Shown: positions 18,052-27,946 of the stretch, one piece after another
How the letters are laid out: the number at the start of each line of letters is the position of its first letter
Position numbering within the stretch: the first letter of the stretch is position 1
DNA from: JACCXG01 sp963834305
GTDB lineage: Bacteria > Acidobacteriota > Vicinamibacteria > Vicinamibacterales > 2-12-FULL-66-21
NCBI GenBank assembly: GCA_963834305.1
Contig: CAWIAX010000003.1
Coordinates: 558,001 to 622,000 of the forward strand
Direction: 5' to 3'
DNA: 64,000 nucleotides
Translations under genes and position numbers: made by a program
Notes under the pieces: model-generated
What the model saw: the letters and a program-made list of their open reading frames with translations, nothing else
What the model was told of the DNA's origin: nothing
The model's database searches: none

Positions 18052-21000
18052 ATGAGCGCAAAGGTCCCGGCGCCCGCCACGTCCCCATCACCGTCCTCGT
18101 CCCGCGACGAGCGGCTGGCCGAGCTCGTCGATCAGGAGCTGAAGCGGTGTCTCGACCACGCCGCCGAAGGCCTGCACTGGGTCGGGTCCGACGGCACCAT
18201 CCTCTGGGCGAACCAGACCGAGCTCGACCTGCTCGGCTACGCCCGCGAGGAATACGTCGGCCGCAACATCGCGGAGTTCCACGCCGACCCGCCGGTCATC
18301 GCCGACATCCTGACCCGCCTCACCGGAGGGGACACCCTCCTGAACTACGAAGCGCGGCTCCGGCACAAGGACGGCTCCCTGCGCTTCGTCCAGATCAACT
18401 CGAACGTGCTCCGGCGGGACGGCCGCTTCCTCCACACGCAGTGCTTCACCCGCGATGTCACCGACCGCAAGGTTGCCGCCGAACTGGCGCTCCGCCTCGC
18501 CGACATCGTCGGGAACTCGGACGACGCCATCATCAGCAAGGACCTGGACGGCGTGATCACCTCCTGGAACGCCGCGGCCGAGCGCTTGTACGGCTACACG
18601 GCAGCCGAGGCGATTGGCCGGCCCCTTGCCATCATCATTCCGCCCGGCCGCGAACAGGAGCAGGAGGATGTCGTGCGCCGGATCCGGGGCGGCGAGCGGG
18701 TGCCGTCGTTCGAAACCGTCCGGCGGCACGCCAGCGGCGCCTTGATCCCGGTCGCGCTGACGGTGTCGCCGATTCGCGACCGCGACGGCCGGATCGTCGG
18801 TGCCTCGAAGATGGCCCGCGACATCTCGTCCCGCCAGCGCCTCGAGGCACGCGACCGGTTTCTCGTGGCGCTGGACGACGCGGTCCGGCCGCTGACCGAC
18901 CCCGAGGAGATTACGTTCACCGCGGCGGCCGCGCTGGGGCGGCACCTCGCCGTGAACCGCTGCGCCTACGCCACGGTCGAGGAGGACGAGGACACGTTCG
19001 ATCGTGACCGGCAACTACCACGCGGGCGTGCCGAGCATTGCAGGCCGTTACACGTTCAGGCAGTTCGGCGACGCCGTGCCTGCGTCTGCTGAAGGACGGC
19101 CATCCCTACGTGGTGGCCGACAGCACGACCGATGAGCGCATCACCGCGGCCGACCGGCCCTCGTACGCCGCGGCCGACATCGGGGCAGCCATCAGTGTGC
19201 CGATTCTGAAGCAGGGCCGCCTCGTGGCCGCGCTCGCGGTGCACACCGTGCAGCCGCGACAGTGGCAGCCGGACGAGGTCGAGCTGGTGCAACGCGTCGC
19301 GAGCCGGTGCTGGGAATCGATCGAGCGCGCCCGGGTGACGCAGGAGCTCGAGGAGAGCGAGCACCTGTTCCGCGCCCTCGCCAACTCCATCGCGAACCTC
19401 GCCTGGATGGCGCGGCCCGACGGCTGGATCTACTGGTACAACGACCAGTGGTACGCCTACACCGGCACCACCCCGGCGGACATGGAAGGCTGGGGGTGGG
19501 AGCGCGTACACGACCCGGCCGTGCTGCCCGGAGGTCAAGGCGCGCTGGCAGGCCTCGATTGAGTCAGGCACCCCGTTCGAGATGGTGTTTCCGCTGCGCG
19601 GCGCCGACGGGACCTCGCGGCGGTTCCTGACGCGCGTCAATCCGGTGCGCGATTCGCGCGGGCAGGTCTCCCACTGGTTCGGCACGAACACGGACGTCGA
19701 AGACGAGCGGCGGGCCACCGAAGCCAATGCCGTGCTGCGGGAACGGGAGCACCTCGCGCGGCAGGACGCGGAACTGCAGAAGCGGCTCCTGCATTCGCTC
19801 TTCATGCAGGCGCCGACGCTGATCGCGGTGCTGCGCGGGCCCGACTCACGTCGTCGAGCTCGCCAACCCGCCGGCGTGCGAGGTCTGGGGGCGTCCGGAG
19901 GACGCGCTGCTCAACCGCCCGCTGTTCGAGGTGATGCCCGAGCTGCGCGACCAGGTGTTCCGCGCGCGCCTCGACGACGTCTACCGGACCGGCGTGGCCT
20001 ACGCCGGCAAGGAGACCCCGGCTCATCTTCACGCGCGAGGGGGGCGGTAGCGAGACCGTCTACTTCAACTTCGTCTACTCGCCGTTCCGGAACATCGACG
20101 GGGAGATCGAAGGCATCTTCCTCATCGCTTCCGACGTCACTGAGCAGGTCCTGGCGCGCGAGCAGGTGAACGAGCTGCGCGAGGCCGCCGAGGCGGCGAA
20201 CCGCGCGAAGGACGAGTTCCTCGCGATGCTGGGCCACGAGCTGCGAAACCCCCTGTCGCCGATCCTCACCGCCCTGCAGCTGATGCGGCTGCGCGGCCGC
20301 GACGGCTCCGAACGCGAGCGCACCGTCATCGAGCGGCAGGTCACCCATCTGACCCGGCTGGTCGACGACCTGCTCGACGTCTCCCGGATCGCCCGCGGGA
20401 AAGTCGAGCTGAAGGAGGAGATCGTCGAGATCGCCGACGTCGTGGCCAGCGCCGTCGAGATGACCGGTCCGCTGCTGGAGGAGCGGATGCACACGCTGGA
20501 CCTCGAGGTACCGCGCCGGGGCCTGGCGGTGAAGGGAGATCCGACGCGCCTCGGCCAGGTGGTGTCGAATCTGTTGACGAACGCCGCCAAGTACACGCCG
20601 CCGGGCGGCCGCATCCATGCCAGCGCTGCGGCGGAGGGCGGAGAGGTGGTGCTCCGCATCCGCGATACCGGCATCGGCATCTCGGCCGAGGTGCTGCCGC
20701 AGATCTTCGAACTGTTCGTGCAGGAGCGTCAGCCGATCGACCGGTCGCAGGGAGGGCTGGGACTCGGCCTCACGATCGTCCGGAACCTGATCGAGCGCCA
20801 CGGCGGGACCGTGGCGGCCCGGAGCGATGGACCGGGCCAGGGCAGCGAGTTCATCGTCCGCCTGCCGAAAGCGGCATCCGCCGGGCTGCCGCGCGACAGC
20901 GAGGCGCCCGCCGCGCGCGCGGCCACGACCCGCGGCGCTGCGGACTTGCCGAAGATCCTGGTCGTCGACGACAACGAGGATGCCGCCGAGATGCTGGCCC

Positions 21001-21299
21001 TGGCCCTGGGCTCCAAGGGCTACACCACACGGGTGGCCCACGATGCACCCGCGGGGCTGCGGATCGCCGCGGAGTTCCGTCCGGGCATCGCGTTTCTCGA
21101 CATCGGCCTGCCCGTCATGGACGGCTACGAGCTTGCTGCACGGCTGCGCGAAATACCTGGCCTGGCAGGCATCCGCCTGATCGCGCTGACCGGCTACGGC
21201 CAGGAGTCGGATCGACAGCGGACCTTCGCGGCGGGATTCCAGCATCACCTCGTGAAGCCTGTCGACCTCGCCGATATCGAGGCGCTCATCAGCGGGTGA
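18052..21299 (+). CDS. Hybrid sensor histidine kinase with PAS, GAF and receiver domains, five frame breaks
   Basis: The domain order after repair (about 1080 residues) is PAS (GLHWVGSDGTILWANQ), PAS (DDAIISKDLDGVITSWN), GAF (AAALGRHLAVNRCAYATVE through SRCWESIERAR), PAS (LANSIANLAWMARPDG), PAS (APTLIAVLRG, THVVELANP), HisKA with the phosphorylated histidine at 20235-20237 (LGHELRNPLSP), HATPase (NLLTNAAKYTPPGG, GLGLGLTIVR) and a C-terminal receiver (phospho-Asp at 21099-21101 in FLDIGLPVMDGYE). No transmembrane helix is visible, so it is a soluble sensor. Extra single bases lie near 19000, 19079, 19530, 19843 and 20021. No dedicated response regulator is adjacent. The signal is unknown. Confidence 0.82.
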
Positions 21300-21334
21300 G
21301 CCTGGCCACCCCATCGACCGGAAGCGCCCTCGCG

Positions 21335-22897
21335 ATGCCGTTCCGCTTCAGGCATTTCATCCTGCTGGTGGCCGTAGCGGGAGCATGGCTGGTGCACCCC
21401 CGCGATCTGGCGGTGGGCGCTGTCCGGGTGCCTCGAAGCACGCCGCAGGCGGCGCCTGCCGGCCAGGCGATGCCGGTTGACGCCGCGGCGCGGGCCCAGT
21501 GCGCCACCTGCCACGCGTTCCCGCCGCCCGACAGCCTCCCGAAGAACGCCTGGCGCGACGAGATCGCCCGGATGTACCTGATCCAGACGGGACAGCCGGA
21601 GCCGAGCGGCCCCCCAGGCACGGCGGCCCGGATGGTCCGGCTGCCGCCGCAGTGGCAGTCGATCGCCAGCTACTACGAAGCGAACGCGCCCGTGCGCCTT
21701 GCCTCACCGGACAGGTGGCCCGCTCCGGATCAGGCGCTGCCGTTCCGCAAGCGCGTGCTGTCGATCGCGGGGGGACCGGCAGGCCAGGCGGTGGCGAGCA
21801 TCCGGCTGGTCGATCCGGACGGCGACGGGCGGCTCGAGATGGTGCTGAGCGACATGCGCAGCGGCATCGTCTACATGGCCAGGCCGTACGAGGAGCAGCC
21901 GGCGTTCGCGGCGATCGCCCGGCTGGCGAGCCCGGCGCTGATCGAGCCGCGCGACCTCGACGGCGACGGCGTTCTCGACTTCCTGGTCGGCGACCTCGGC
22001 CGCTTCCTGCCGTCGGACCACGATCGCGGCGCGGCGGTCTGGCTCCGCGGGCGGAAGGACGGCACCTATCTGCCGGTGACGCTCCTGCCGGGGCCGCGCA
22101 CCGCGCACGTCGCTGCCGCGGACCTCGATGGCGACGGTCATCTCGACGTCTCGGTGGCGGCGTTCGGCTGGCGCCGCACCGGCGCCTTCACCATCCTGAA
22201 GAACGAGACCCTCGAGCCCGGCGCGCCATCGTTCGCGCCCCACCAGGTCGACGGGCGCACGGGAGCGATCCAGGGCATCCCCGTGGATGTGAACGGCGAC
22301 AAGCAGCCGGACGTGATCACGCTGTTCGCCCAGGAGCACGAGACCGTGGTTGCGTTGGTGAACCGCGGCGGGATGCGCTTCGAGCCCCGGGTCATCTACG
22401 CCGCGCCGCATCCCAACTGGGGATCGTCGGGGATCCAGATCGTCGATCTCGACCAGGACGGCGACCCCGACGTGCTGATGAGCAACGGCGACACCTTCGA
22501 CGATCGAATCCTCAAGCCGTATCACGGGATTCACTGGCTCGAGAACACCGGCACCTTCCCGTTCACGCCGCACCGCCTGGCGGCGCTGCCCGGCGTCAAC
22601 CGGGCGCAGGCGGCGGATCTCGACGGCGACGGCGACCTGGATGTCGTTGCCTGCGCGCTTGTCCCGCTGGACGACCCGGAGGCACGCACGGTACCAGCGG
22701 TCGTCTGGCTGGAGCAGACGCGGCCAGGCGTCTTCGCACGGCATGTGCTGGACGCCGGGCCGCCCACCCACGCCACCCTCGATGTCGGCGACTACGACCA
22801 CGACGGCGACCTCGACATCGTGGTCGGCAACTTCTCGCTCGATGCGCCGGTGCCGGGGCTCGTCGAGGTCTTCGAGAACCTGCGCGTGCGAAGATAA
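21335..22897 (+). CDS. FG-GAP/VCBS repeat protein with N-terminal cytochrome c motif
   Basis: The exported protein of about 520 residues has a signal peptide, then a c-type heme motif CATCH (Cys56, Cys59, His60) in a small cytochrome-like domain. A long series of FG-GAP/VCBS blades follows with calcium-type loops DPDGDGRLE, DLDGDGVLD, DLDGDGHLD, DVNGDKQPD, DLDQDGDPD, DLDGDGDLD and DHDGDLD, consistent with a beta-propeller. ATG 21335 is chosen because it places the arginine-hydrophobic signal peptide first; a GTG at 21296 overlapping the previous stop would add 13 residues. The next two genes encode PepSY-type membrane proteins, suggesting a periplasmic electron-transfer or sensing module. Function is inferred only. 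Confidence 0.78.
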   Translation: MPFRFRHFILLVAVAGAWLVHPRDLAVGAVRVPRSTPQAAPAGQAMPVDAAARAQCATCHAFPPPDSLPKNAWRDEIARMYLIQTGQPEPSGPPGTAARMVRLPPQWQSIASYYEANAPVRLASPDRWPAPDQALPFRKRVLSIAGGPAGQAVASIRLVDPDGDGRLEMVLSDMRSGIVYMARPYEEQPAFAAIARLASPALIEPRDLDGDGVLDFLVGDLGRFLPSDHDRGAAVWLRGRKDGTYLPVTLLPGPRTAHVAAADLDGDGHLDVSVAAFGWRRTGAFTILKNETLEPGAPSFAPHQVDGRTGAIQGIPVDVNGDKQPDVITLFAQEHETVVALVNRGGMRFEPRVIYAAPHPNWGSSGIQIVDLDQDGDPDVLMSNGDTFDDRILKPYHGIHWLENTGTFPFTPHRLAALPGVNRAQAADLDGDGDLDVVACALVPLDDPEARTVPAVVWLEQTRPGVFARHVLDAGPPTHATLDVGDYDHDGDLDIVVGNFSLDAPVPGLVEVFENLRVRR

Positions 22898-22906
22898 CCG
22901 GCATCC

Positions 22907-23488
22907 ATGACCTTCTCGAAGCTGGTGCGCCGGACGCACATGTATCTCGCGCTGTTCCTCGCCCCCTGGATCCTGGGATACGCGGCGAGCACCATCGCGA
23001 TGAACCATCACTGGACCGGCGGCCCTCCGTCGTTCGTCCAGGAGCGCGAACAGACCTACGGGACGCGCTTCGCGCAAGGTACCCCGCCGGTTGAAATCGG
23101 CCGGCAGATCCTGTCGGACCTCGGTCTCGAGGGGGCCTACGGCGTCCAGGGCCCGGCGGCGGACGGCCGCCTCGTCATCAATCGCCAGGACCTCGTGCGG
23201 CCGTGGCGGATCGTGTTCACGCCCGCCGACCAGCGGCTGGTCATCGAGCGCGCGGAATTCCACAGCGGCGGGCTCCTCAACCGCTTTCACCGCCGGCGCG
23301 GCTACCAGCAGCCGTACGCCGCCGACAGGCTGATGGCGCTCAGCGTGGACGCCATCATCGTCGCCATGGTGTTCTGGGCGCTGTCCGGGATGTGGATGTG
23401 GTGGGAGATGCGGGCCACGCGGGTGTGGGGAGCGGCGTCGGTGGCCGTGGGGCTGGCGCTCTTCGGCTTCCTGGTGTTCGCGATATGA
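22907..23488 (+). CDS. PepSY-type two-helix membrane protein (first of pair)
   Basis: The 193-residue protein has an N-terminal helix (MYLALFLAPWILGYAASTIAMNHH) with conserved Arg-Arg-x-His before it and a His pair after it, a periplasmic PepSY-like domain (EIGRQILSDLGLEGAYG...RLVIERAEF), and a second membrane segment with GMWMWWEMRATRVWG. Full-length PepSY_TM proteins usually carry four helices; this one carries about half. Such proteins are linked to periplasmic reductases, including siderophore-iron reduction. It starts 9 nt after the cytochrome/FG-GAP gene and overlaps its paralogue by 4 nt. Confidence 0.72.
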   Translation: MTFSKLVRRTHMYLALFLAPWILGYAASTIAMNHHWTGGPPSFVQEREQTYGTRFAQGTPPVEIGRQILSDLGLEGAYGVQGPAADGRLVINRQDLVRPWRIVFTPADQRLVIERAEFHSGGLLNRFHRRRGYQQPYAADRLMALSVDAIIVAMVFWALSGMWMWWEMRATRVWGAASVAVGLALFGFLVFAI

Positions 23489-24060
23489 CGTTCCTGCTTC
23501 TGGTCCGCCGCGTGCACCTCTATCTGGGCCTGGTGTTCCTGCCGTGGGTCGTGCTGTTCGGCGTCAGCTCGTACCCGTTCAATCATCCGGCGCAGGTCCG
23601 GCCGGTCTGGCACGTGCGCGCCGACCGGCCCTATACCCTCGACGTTCCGCCGGGTGGCGATCTGCGCGCCGCCGGCGCCCGCATCCTGGCCGACGCCGGA
23701 CTGCGCGGCGGGTTCTACGTCAGCCAGCCGAACGCGCAGCAGATCAACGTCAACTCGCCGGACTTCTTTCATCCGACGCGCATCACCTACTTCATCGATC
23801 AGCGGCGGCTGCTGGCCGAGCAGCGTGAGTTCGTCTGGCGGCACTTCCTGACCAGCATGCACGCGCACGCCGGCTACGAGCTCGACTCGGTCTGGAGCAC
23901 GGTCTGGGCCGTGACCATCGATCTGGTGTGCGTGTCGCTGATCCTGTGGATCGCGAGCGGGCTCGTGATGTGGTGGCTGCTGCCGGGCAGCCGCTCGTGG
24001 GGCTGGGTCGCGATCGGGACGGGGTTGGCGACGTTCGCCTTCATCGTGGCGAGACTCTGA
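23485..24060 (+). CDS. PepSY-type two-helix membrane protein (second of pair)
   Basis: This 191-residue paralogue of the preceding gene has the same plan: RRVHLYLGLVFLPWVVLFG helix, an H near the periplasmic face (YPFNHP), a PepSY-like domain (DLRAAGARILADAGLRGGFYV...RRLLAEQREF), HFLTSMHAHAGYE, and C-terminal helices with GLVMWWLLPGSRSWGW. The ATG overlaps the upstream stop (ATGA), so the two are translationally coupled and probably form a heterodimer equivalent to one four-helix PepSY_TM protein. That dimer and its heme or metal ligands (the membrane-flanking histidines) are inference. Confidence 0.72.
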   Translation: MTFLLLVRRVHLYLGLVFLPWVVLFGVSSYPFNHPAQVRPVWHVRADRPYTLDVPPGGDLRAAGARILADAGLRGGFYVSQPNAQQINVNSPDFFHPTRITYFIDQRRLLAEQREFVWRHFLTSMHAHAGYELDSVWSTVWAVTIDLVCVSLILWIASGLVMWWLLPGSRSWGWVAIGTGLATFAFIVARL

Positions 24061-24075
24061 GGCGCGCGGCCGTCG

Positions 24076-26799
24076 TCAGTCGGGCAGCGCGAAGGCGACA
24101 ATCGTGCCTCCCGCCGGCCGGCCAGACTTCCCGCCGCCAGCCGAGATGACGACATATTGCCTGCCGTTCGCCATGTAGGTGCTCGGCGTCGCGGTGCCGC
24201 TGAAGGGCAGCGTCGCCTGCCACAGGATGCGGCCGCTGGCCTTGTCGAAGGCGCGGAAGGTCTCGTCGGCGGTGGCGCCTATGAAGATGAGGCCGCCCGC
24301 CGTCACCACCGGACCGCCGTAGTTCTCCGTGCCGGTTGGTGGAATGCCCCGCTTCGTCAGCTCGGGATATTCGCCGAGCGGTACCGTCCACTTGATCTCC
24401 CCCGTGTTCAGGTCCACCGCGTTGAGGGTGCCCCAGGGCGGTTTGATCGCCGGGTAGCCCTCGCGATCGAACCACCGCCGGAACCCGGCAAACGCGTAGG
24501 GCGGTCCCTCGCGGGCCGGGCCGTCCGCGCCCGGGGCTGCCGCATCGGCAGCGGCCGGCCGCTCCGTGCCGAACAGGAACTCGACAATCGCGCGGCGCTG
24601 CCCCTCCGCGAGCTGGCCGAAGGGAGGCATGCGCCCGCCGCCCCCAACCACGACCTTCATCACGTAGTCGGGCGACATCCGGTCGTGCAGGTTCCGCAGC
24701 GCGGGCATGCCGCCGGCGGGATCTCCGCTCCGGTCCATCCCGTGGCACGAGGCGCAGTGCACCAGGTACTGGCGCTCCCCCGCGGAGACCGGCGCCCCTT
24801 CCGGCCCGCGCGTGGGAATCATCTGGTGGAACCAGGGAATCTCGTTCACGTTGGCGTAGAGGACGCCCTCGGGGTCGGCCGCCGCGCCCCCCCACTCGAA
24901 GCCCCCATCGGGACCCGGAAACAGGATCGTCTCCTTGACGCTTGGCGGAGGCATTGCGCCGGAGGACCCGGCGCGATTGTAGCGCTCGCTCGTCAACGCC
25001 CACGCATCGGGGCCGATGGTCGAGACGTCGTCTTTCGTGTAGATCTGCCGGATCAGCGGCGCCGGCTTCTCGGGAAACGGCTGTGTCGGCCAGGTCCGGA
25101 CACCAGGAATCTTCGACGCGTGCGCGGGGCGCTCGTGGATCGGCCAGAGCGGCTTCCCCGTGACCCGATCGAAGACGAACAGCAGGCCATGCTTCGTCCC
25201 CTGCGCGACCGCGTCGATGCGGCGGCCGCCGTGGGTGACGGTGAGGAGCGTCGGCGGGCAGGGCAGGTCGAGGTCCCACAGATCGTGGTGCACGATCTGG
25301 TAGTGCCACACGCGCTCGCCGGTGGCGGCGTTCAGCGCAATGATCGAGTTCGCGAAGAGGTTCTCGCCGTAGCGGTCGCCTCCCCAGAAATCCGGCCCGG
25401 CGGTTTCGGTCGACAGATAGACGATGCCCCGCGCCTCGTCCAGTGAATGACCGGACCAGTCGGAGGCGCCGCCGGCCGTCTTCCAGGCGTCGGGCGGCCA
25501 CGTGTCGTAGCCGTACTCACCCGGGCGGGGGATGGTGTGGAACGTCCAGCGGAGCTCTCCCGTGCGCACGTCGAAGGCGCGGATCGCACCAGCCGTCTGT
25601 TCGCTGATCAGTCCCCCGAGGATCAGCAGATCCTTGTAGATCACGCCAGGCGTATTGAGCCTGACGGACGGCGTGCCGCCGACGCCCAGCCCGCGCCCGA
25701 GATGGATCGAGCCGTTGTCGCCGAAACTGCGCACCGGCACGCCGGTCCGGGCGTTCACTGCGTAGAGCCACGTTCCGGCGGACGTGAAGATGCGGCGATC
25801 GGCGCCGTCTTCCCAGTAGGCCAAACCGCGCTGCCGGTTGCCGACCAGGTCATCGCGCTCGGACTTGGGGTCGAACCTCCAGAGCTCCTTTCCGGTCGCC
25901 GCGTCGAGCGCGATGAGCTTGCGCTGCGGAGATGCTGTATAGAGCACGCCGTCGATGACGAGGTTGTTGGTCTGGAACTCTCCCTTGTCGCCGGTCTCGT
26001 AGGTCCACGCGACCTGCAGCCGCGCGACGTTGCCGGTATCGATCTGATCGAGCGTGGAGTAGTGCGTGCTGGCCTTGTCGCCGAGGTAGGTACGCCAGTC
26101 GGACCCGGCGCCGGCCGAAGGGGCTGCGGCAGGCACCCCGTGGAACTCAGCCGGGGACAGCGCGCGCCGCGTGAAGCGCGCCGAGTGGATCGCCCCCTTG
26201 AAGTAGTTCACCAGGTTGATCCGGACGCCGGCCGACGTGCGCCCCGGTCCTTGCGGCGCGAGCGCGACCGCCGCCTCGCCGTCCTGGACGCCGTTGACGT
26301 AGTTGCGGAACACCGTGCCGTCGTATACGGACGCCACGTGGTACCAGGCGCCGAGCGGGTGGAGGCTGCTCTTGTTCATCAGCGTCGCGCTGCCGGTCGC
26401 GCTGAAGATGTAGCTGTCCAGGAACCACTGCTCGCCGGCGACGCGGATCTCGAACAGCATGCGGTGTTCCGAGCCGGTCTCCTGCAGGTGGAACCAGCGC
26501 TGCTCGCGGCTGCCGCCGTCGGGACGGAAGATGGCCTCCCAGGTGAACGTCTGCGCGCCGGCCAGGGGGTGCACGTCGACAAACAGCGCGTCATCGACCC
26601 CGTCGAACTCGGCCGCCCTGCCGATCGGGGTCTCGACGATCCGCGGGCTCCCGAGCACTGTTGTCGGGTGGCCGCCGAGCCGATCCAGCCGGTCGAAGGT
26701 CCAGACCTCTGGCGCGCCGGCGTGTTCGCCCTGGCCCGATGCGAACGCTCCGGCGGCGAGCGCGCCAATAAGAATGGCAAGAGCGGTCATGGGCGTCAT
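24076..26799 (-). CDS. LamG - PQQ-dependent dehydrogenase - cytochrome c fusion
   Basis: The protein of about 907 residues has a signal peptide, a LamG/concanavalin-like domain (about 30-215; AEFDGVDDALFV, GAWYHVASVYDG), then a quinoprotein eight-blade propeller (DWRTYLGDKASTHYS, ALDAATGKELWRFDP, YGYDTWPPDAWK). A c-type heme motif CASCH lies at Cys682 in an inserted cytochrome domain (GGGGRMPPFGQL), with a final propeller strand after it. The arrangement matches membrane-associated PQQ glucose/alcohol-type dehydrogenases, with the LamG extension as the odd part. It should oxidise a sugar or alcohol in the periplasm. ATG 26799 is used; GTG 26808 and ATG 26790 are close alternatives. It is divergent from the PIG-L gene. 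Confidence 0.85.
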   Translation of the reverse strand: MTPMTALAILIGALAAGAFASGQGEHAGAPEVWTFDRLDRLGGHPTTVLGSPRIVETPIGRAAEFDGVDDALFVDVHPLAGAQTFTWEAIFRPDGGSREQRWFHLQETGSEHRMLFEIRVAGEQWFLDSYIFSATGSATLMNKSSLHPLGAWYHVASVYDGTVFRNYVNGVQDGEAAVALAPQGPGRTSAGVRINLVNYFKGAIHSARFTRRALSPAEFHGVPAAAPSAGAGSDWRTYLGDKASTHYSTLDQIDTGNVARLQVAWTYETGDKGEFQTNNLVIDGVLYTASPQRKLIALDAATGKELWRFDPKSERDDLVGNRQRGLAYWEDGADRRIFTSAGTWLYAVNARTGVPVRSFGDNGSIHLGRGLGVGGTPSVRLNTPGVIYKDLLILGGLISEQTAGAIRAFDVRTGELRWTFHTIPRPGEYGYDTWPPDAWKTAGGASDWSGHSLDEARGIVYLSTETAGPDFWGGDRYGENLFANSIIALNAATGERVWHYQIVHHDLWDLDLPCPPTLLTVTHGGRRIDAVAQGTKHGLLFVFDRVTGKPLWPIHERPAHASKIPGVRTWPTQPFPEKPAPLIRQIYTKDDVSTIGPDAWALTSERYNRAGSSGAMPPPSVKETILFPGPDGGFEWGGAAADPEGVLYANVNEIPWFHQMIPTRGPEGAPVSAGERQYLVHCASCHGMDRSGDPAGGMPALRNLHDRMSPDYVMKVVVGGGGRMPPFGQLAEGQRRAIVEFLFGTERPAAADAAAPGADGPAREGPPYAFAGFRRWFDREGYPAIKPPWGTLNAVDLNTGEIKWTVPLGEYPELTKRGIPPTGTENYGGPVVTAGGLIFIGATADETFRAFDKASGRILWQATLPFSGTATPSTYMANGRQYVVISAGGGKSGRPAGGTIVAFALPD

Positions 26800-26916
26800 C
26801 GCCGACACTCTGCCACACCGGCGGCTTTGCGGCCAGCCGGATGTCGGCTACATTGGCGCTGAGCTGCCGGCACCGCCGCAGGCACCCGCCCGGCAGCCAC
26901 AACCTGAGGAGAGCAT

Positions 26917-27837
26917 ATGAGCATGGCGACAGGCACGATCGCGGCCGCCGCGGTCCTGTCACTGTTGGGAAGCGTGATGCCGGCCGCCGCGCAGGCGCCG
27001 GACGGCAAGCTGCGGATCATCGCGTTCGGGGCGCATCCCGACGACAACGAGCTCCGGCTGGCCGGGACCGCCGCGAAATGGGCGGCGCTCGGCCACCACG
27101 TGAAGTTCGTCTCGGTGACCAACGGCGACATCGGGCACTGGCGCGAGGCCGGCGGCCCCCTGGCGCACCGCCGCAAGGCCGAGGTCGAGGAGACCGCGAA
27201 GATTCTCGGCATCACTACCCAGGTCCTCGACATCCACGACGGCGAGCTCGAGCCGACGATGGAGAACCGCCGCACGATTACCCGGCTGATCCGCGACTGG
27301 AAGGCGGACATCGTCATGGGACACCGGCCGAACGACTACCATCCGGACCACCGCGCGGTCGGGCAGCTCATCCAGGATGCGTCCTACATGGTGACCGTGC
27401 CGTTCTTCTGCCCCGACACGCCGCACCTGCAGCGCAACCCCATCTTCCTGTCCTACGAGGATCGCTTCACCCGGCCGCTCCCGATGCGCGCCGACATCGT
27501 CGTGGCGATCGACGATGTCGTGGAGAAGAAGCTGGCAGCGGTCGAGGCGATGCCGTCGCAGTTCTACGAGGGGGGAGCCAACGGCGGCCCGCAACTCGTG
27601 CCGGGCGACGACGCCGGGAAGGCGCGCCGGAAGAACGAGGTCCGCGAGGGATTCCGGAAGCGCTTTGCCAACAGCGCGCAGCACTTCCGGGAGAAGCTGC
27701 GCGAGCTGTACGGCGCGGAGCGCGGCAGTGCCGTGCAGTATGCCGAGGCGTTCGAGGTCTCGGAGTACGGCCGGCGGCCTACGGCGGAGGAGATTCGCAC
27801 GCTGTTCCCGTTCTTTGGCAGCGCGCCCGCCCGCTGA
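26917..27837 (+). CDS. PIG-L family deacetylase
   Basis: The 306-residue protein starts with a signal peptide (to about AAAQ, residue 26) and carries the PIG-L zinc site AHPDDNE (His40, Asp42, Asp43) and the distal HPDHR motif. The family removes N-acetyl groups from GlcNAc-type sugars, and the exported form here suggests a cell-surface or imported glycan substrate. AGGAGA sits just upstream of ATG 26917. It is divergent from the LamG-PQQ gene and followed by a Gfo/Idh oxidoreductase, a pairing that fits sugar catabolism. Confidence 0.85.
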   Translation: MSMATGTIAAAAVLSLLGSVMPAAAQAPDGKLRIIAFGAHPDDNELRLAGTAAKWAALGHHVKFVSVTNGDIGHWREAGGPLAHRRKAEVEETAKILGITTQVLDIHDGELEPTMENRRTITRLIRDWKADIVMGHRPNDYHPDHRAVGQLIQDASYMVTVPFFCPDTPHLQRNPIFLSYEDRFTRPLPMRADIVVAIDDVVEKKLAAVEAMPSQFYEGGANGGPQLVPGDDAGKARRKNEVREGFRKRFANSAQHFREKLRELYGAERGSAVQYAEAFEVSEYGRRPTAEEIRTLFPFFGSAPAR

Positions 27838-27946
27838 GGAGGCCGGCCCTTGCCGGCCCGGCGTGGATCCGTGAGAATACGGACGGGTTCCCGATGACAT
27901 AGCCAGCACACTGGGGATGGATCCCGGCGCTGCAGCGACGAGACAC

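Noticed and set aside
18990..20030. Programmed +1 frameshifting in the hybrid kinase
   Set aside because: Five breaks in 1 kb with no shared slippery motif, and the same kind of break in unrelated genes, argue for sequence error rather than recoding.
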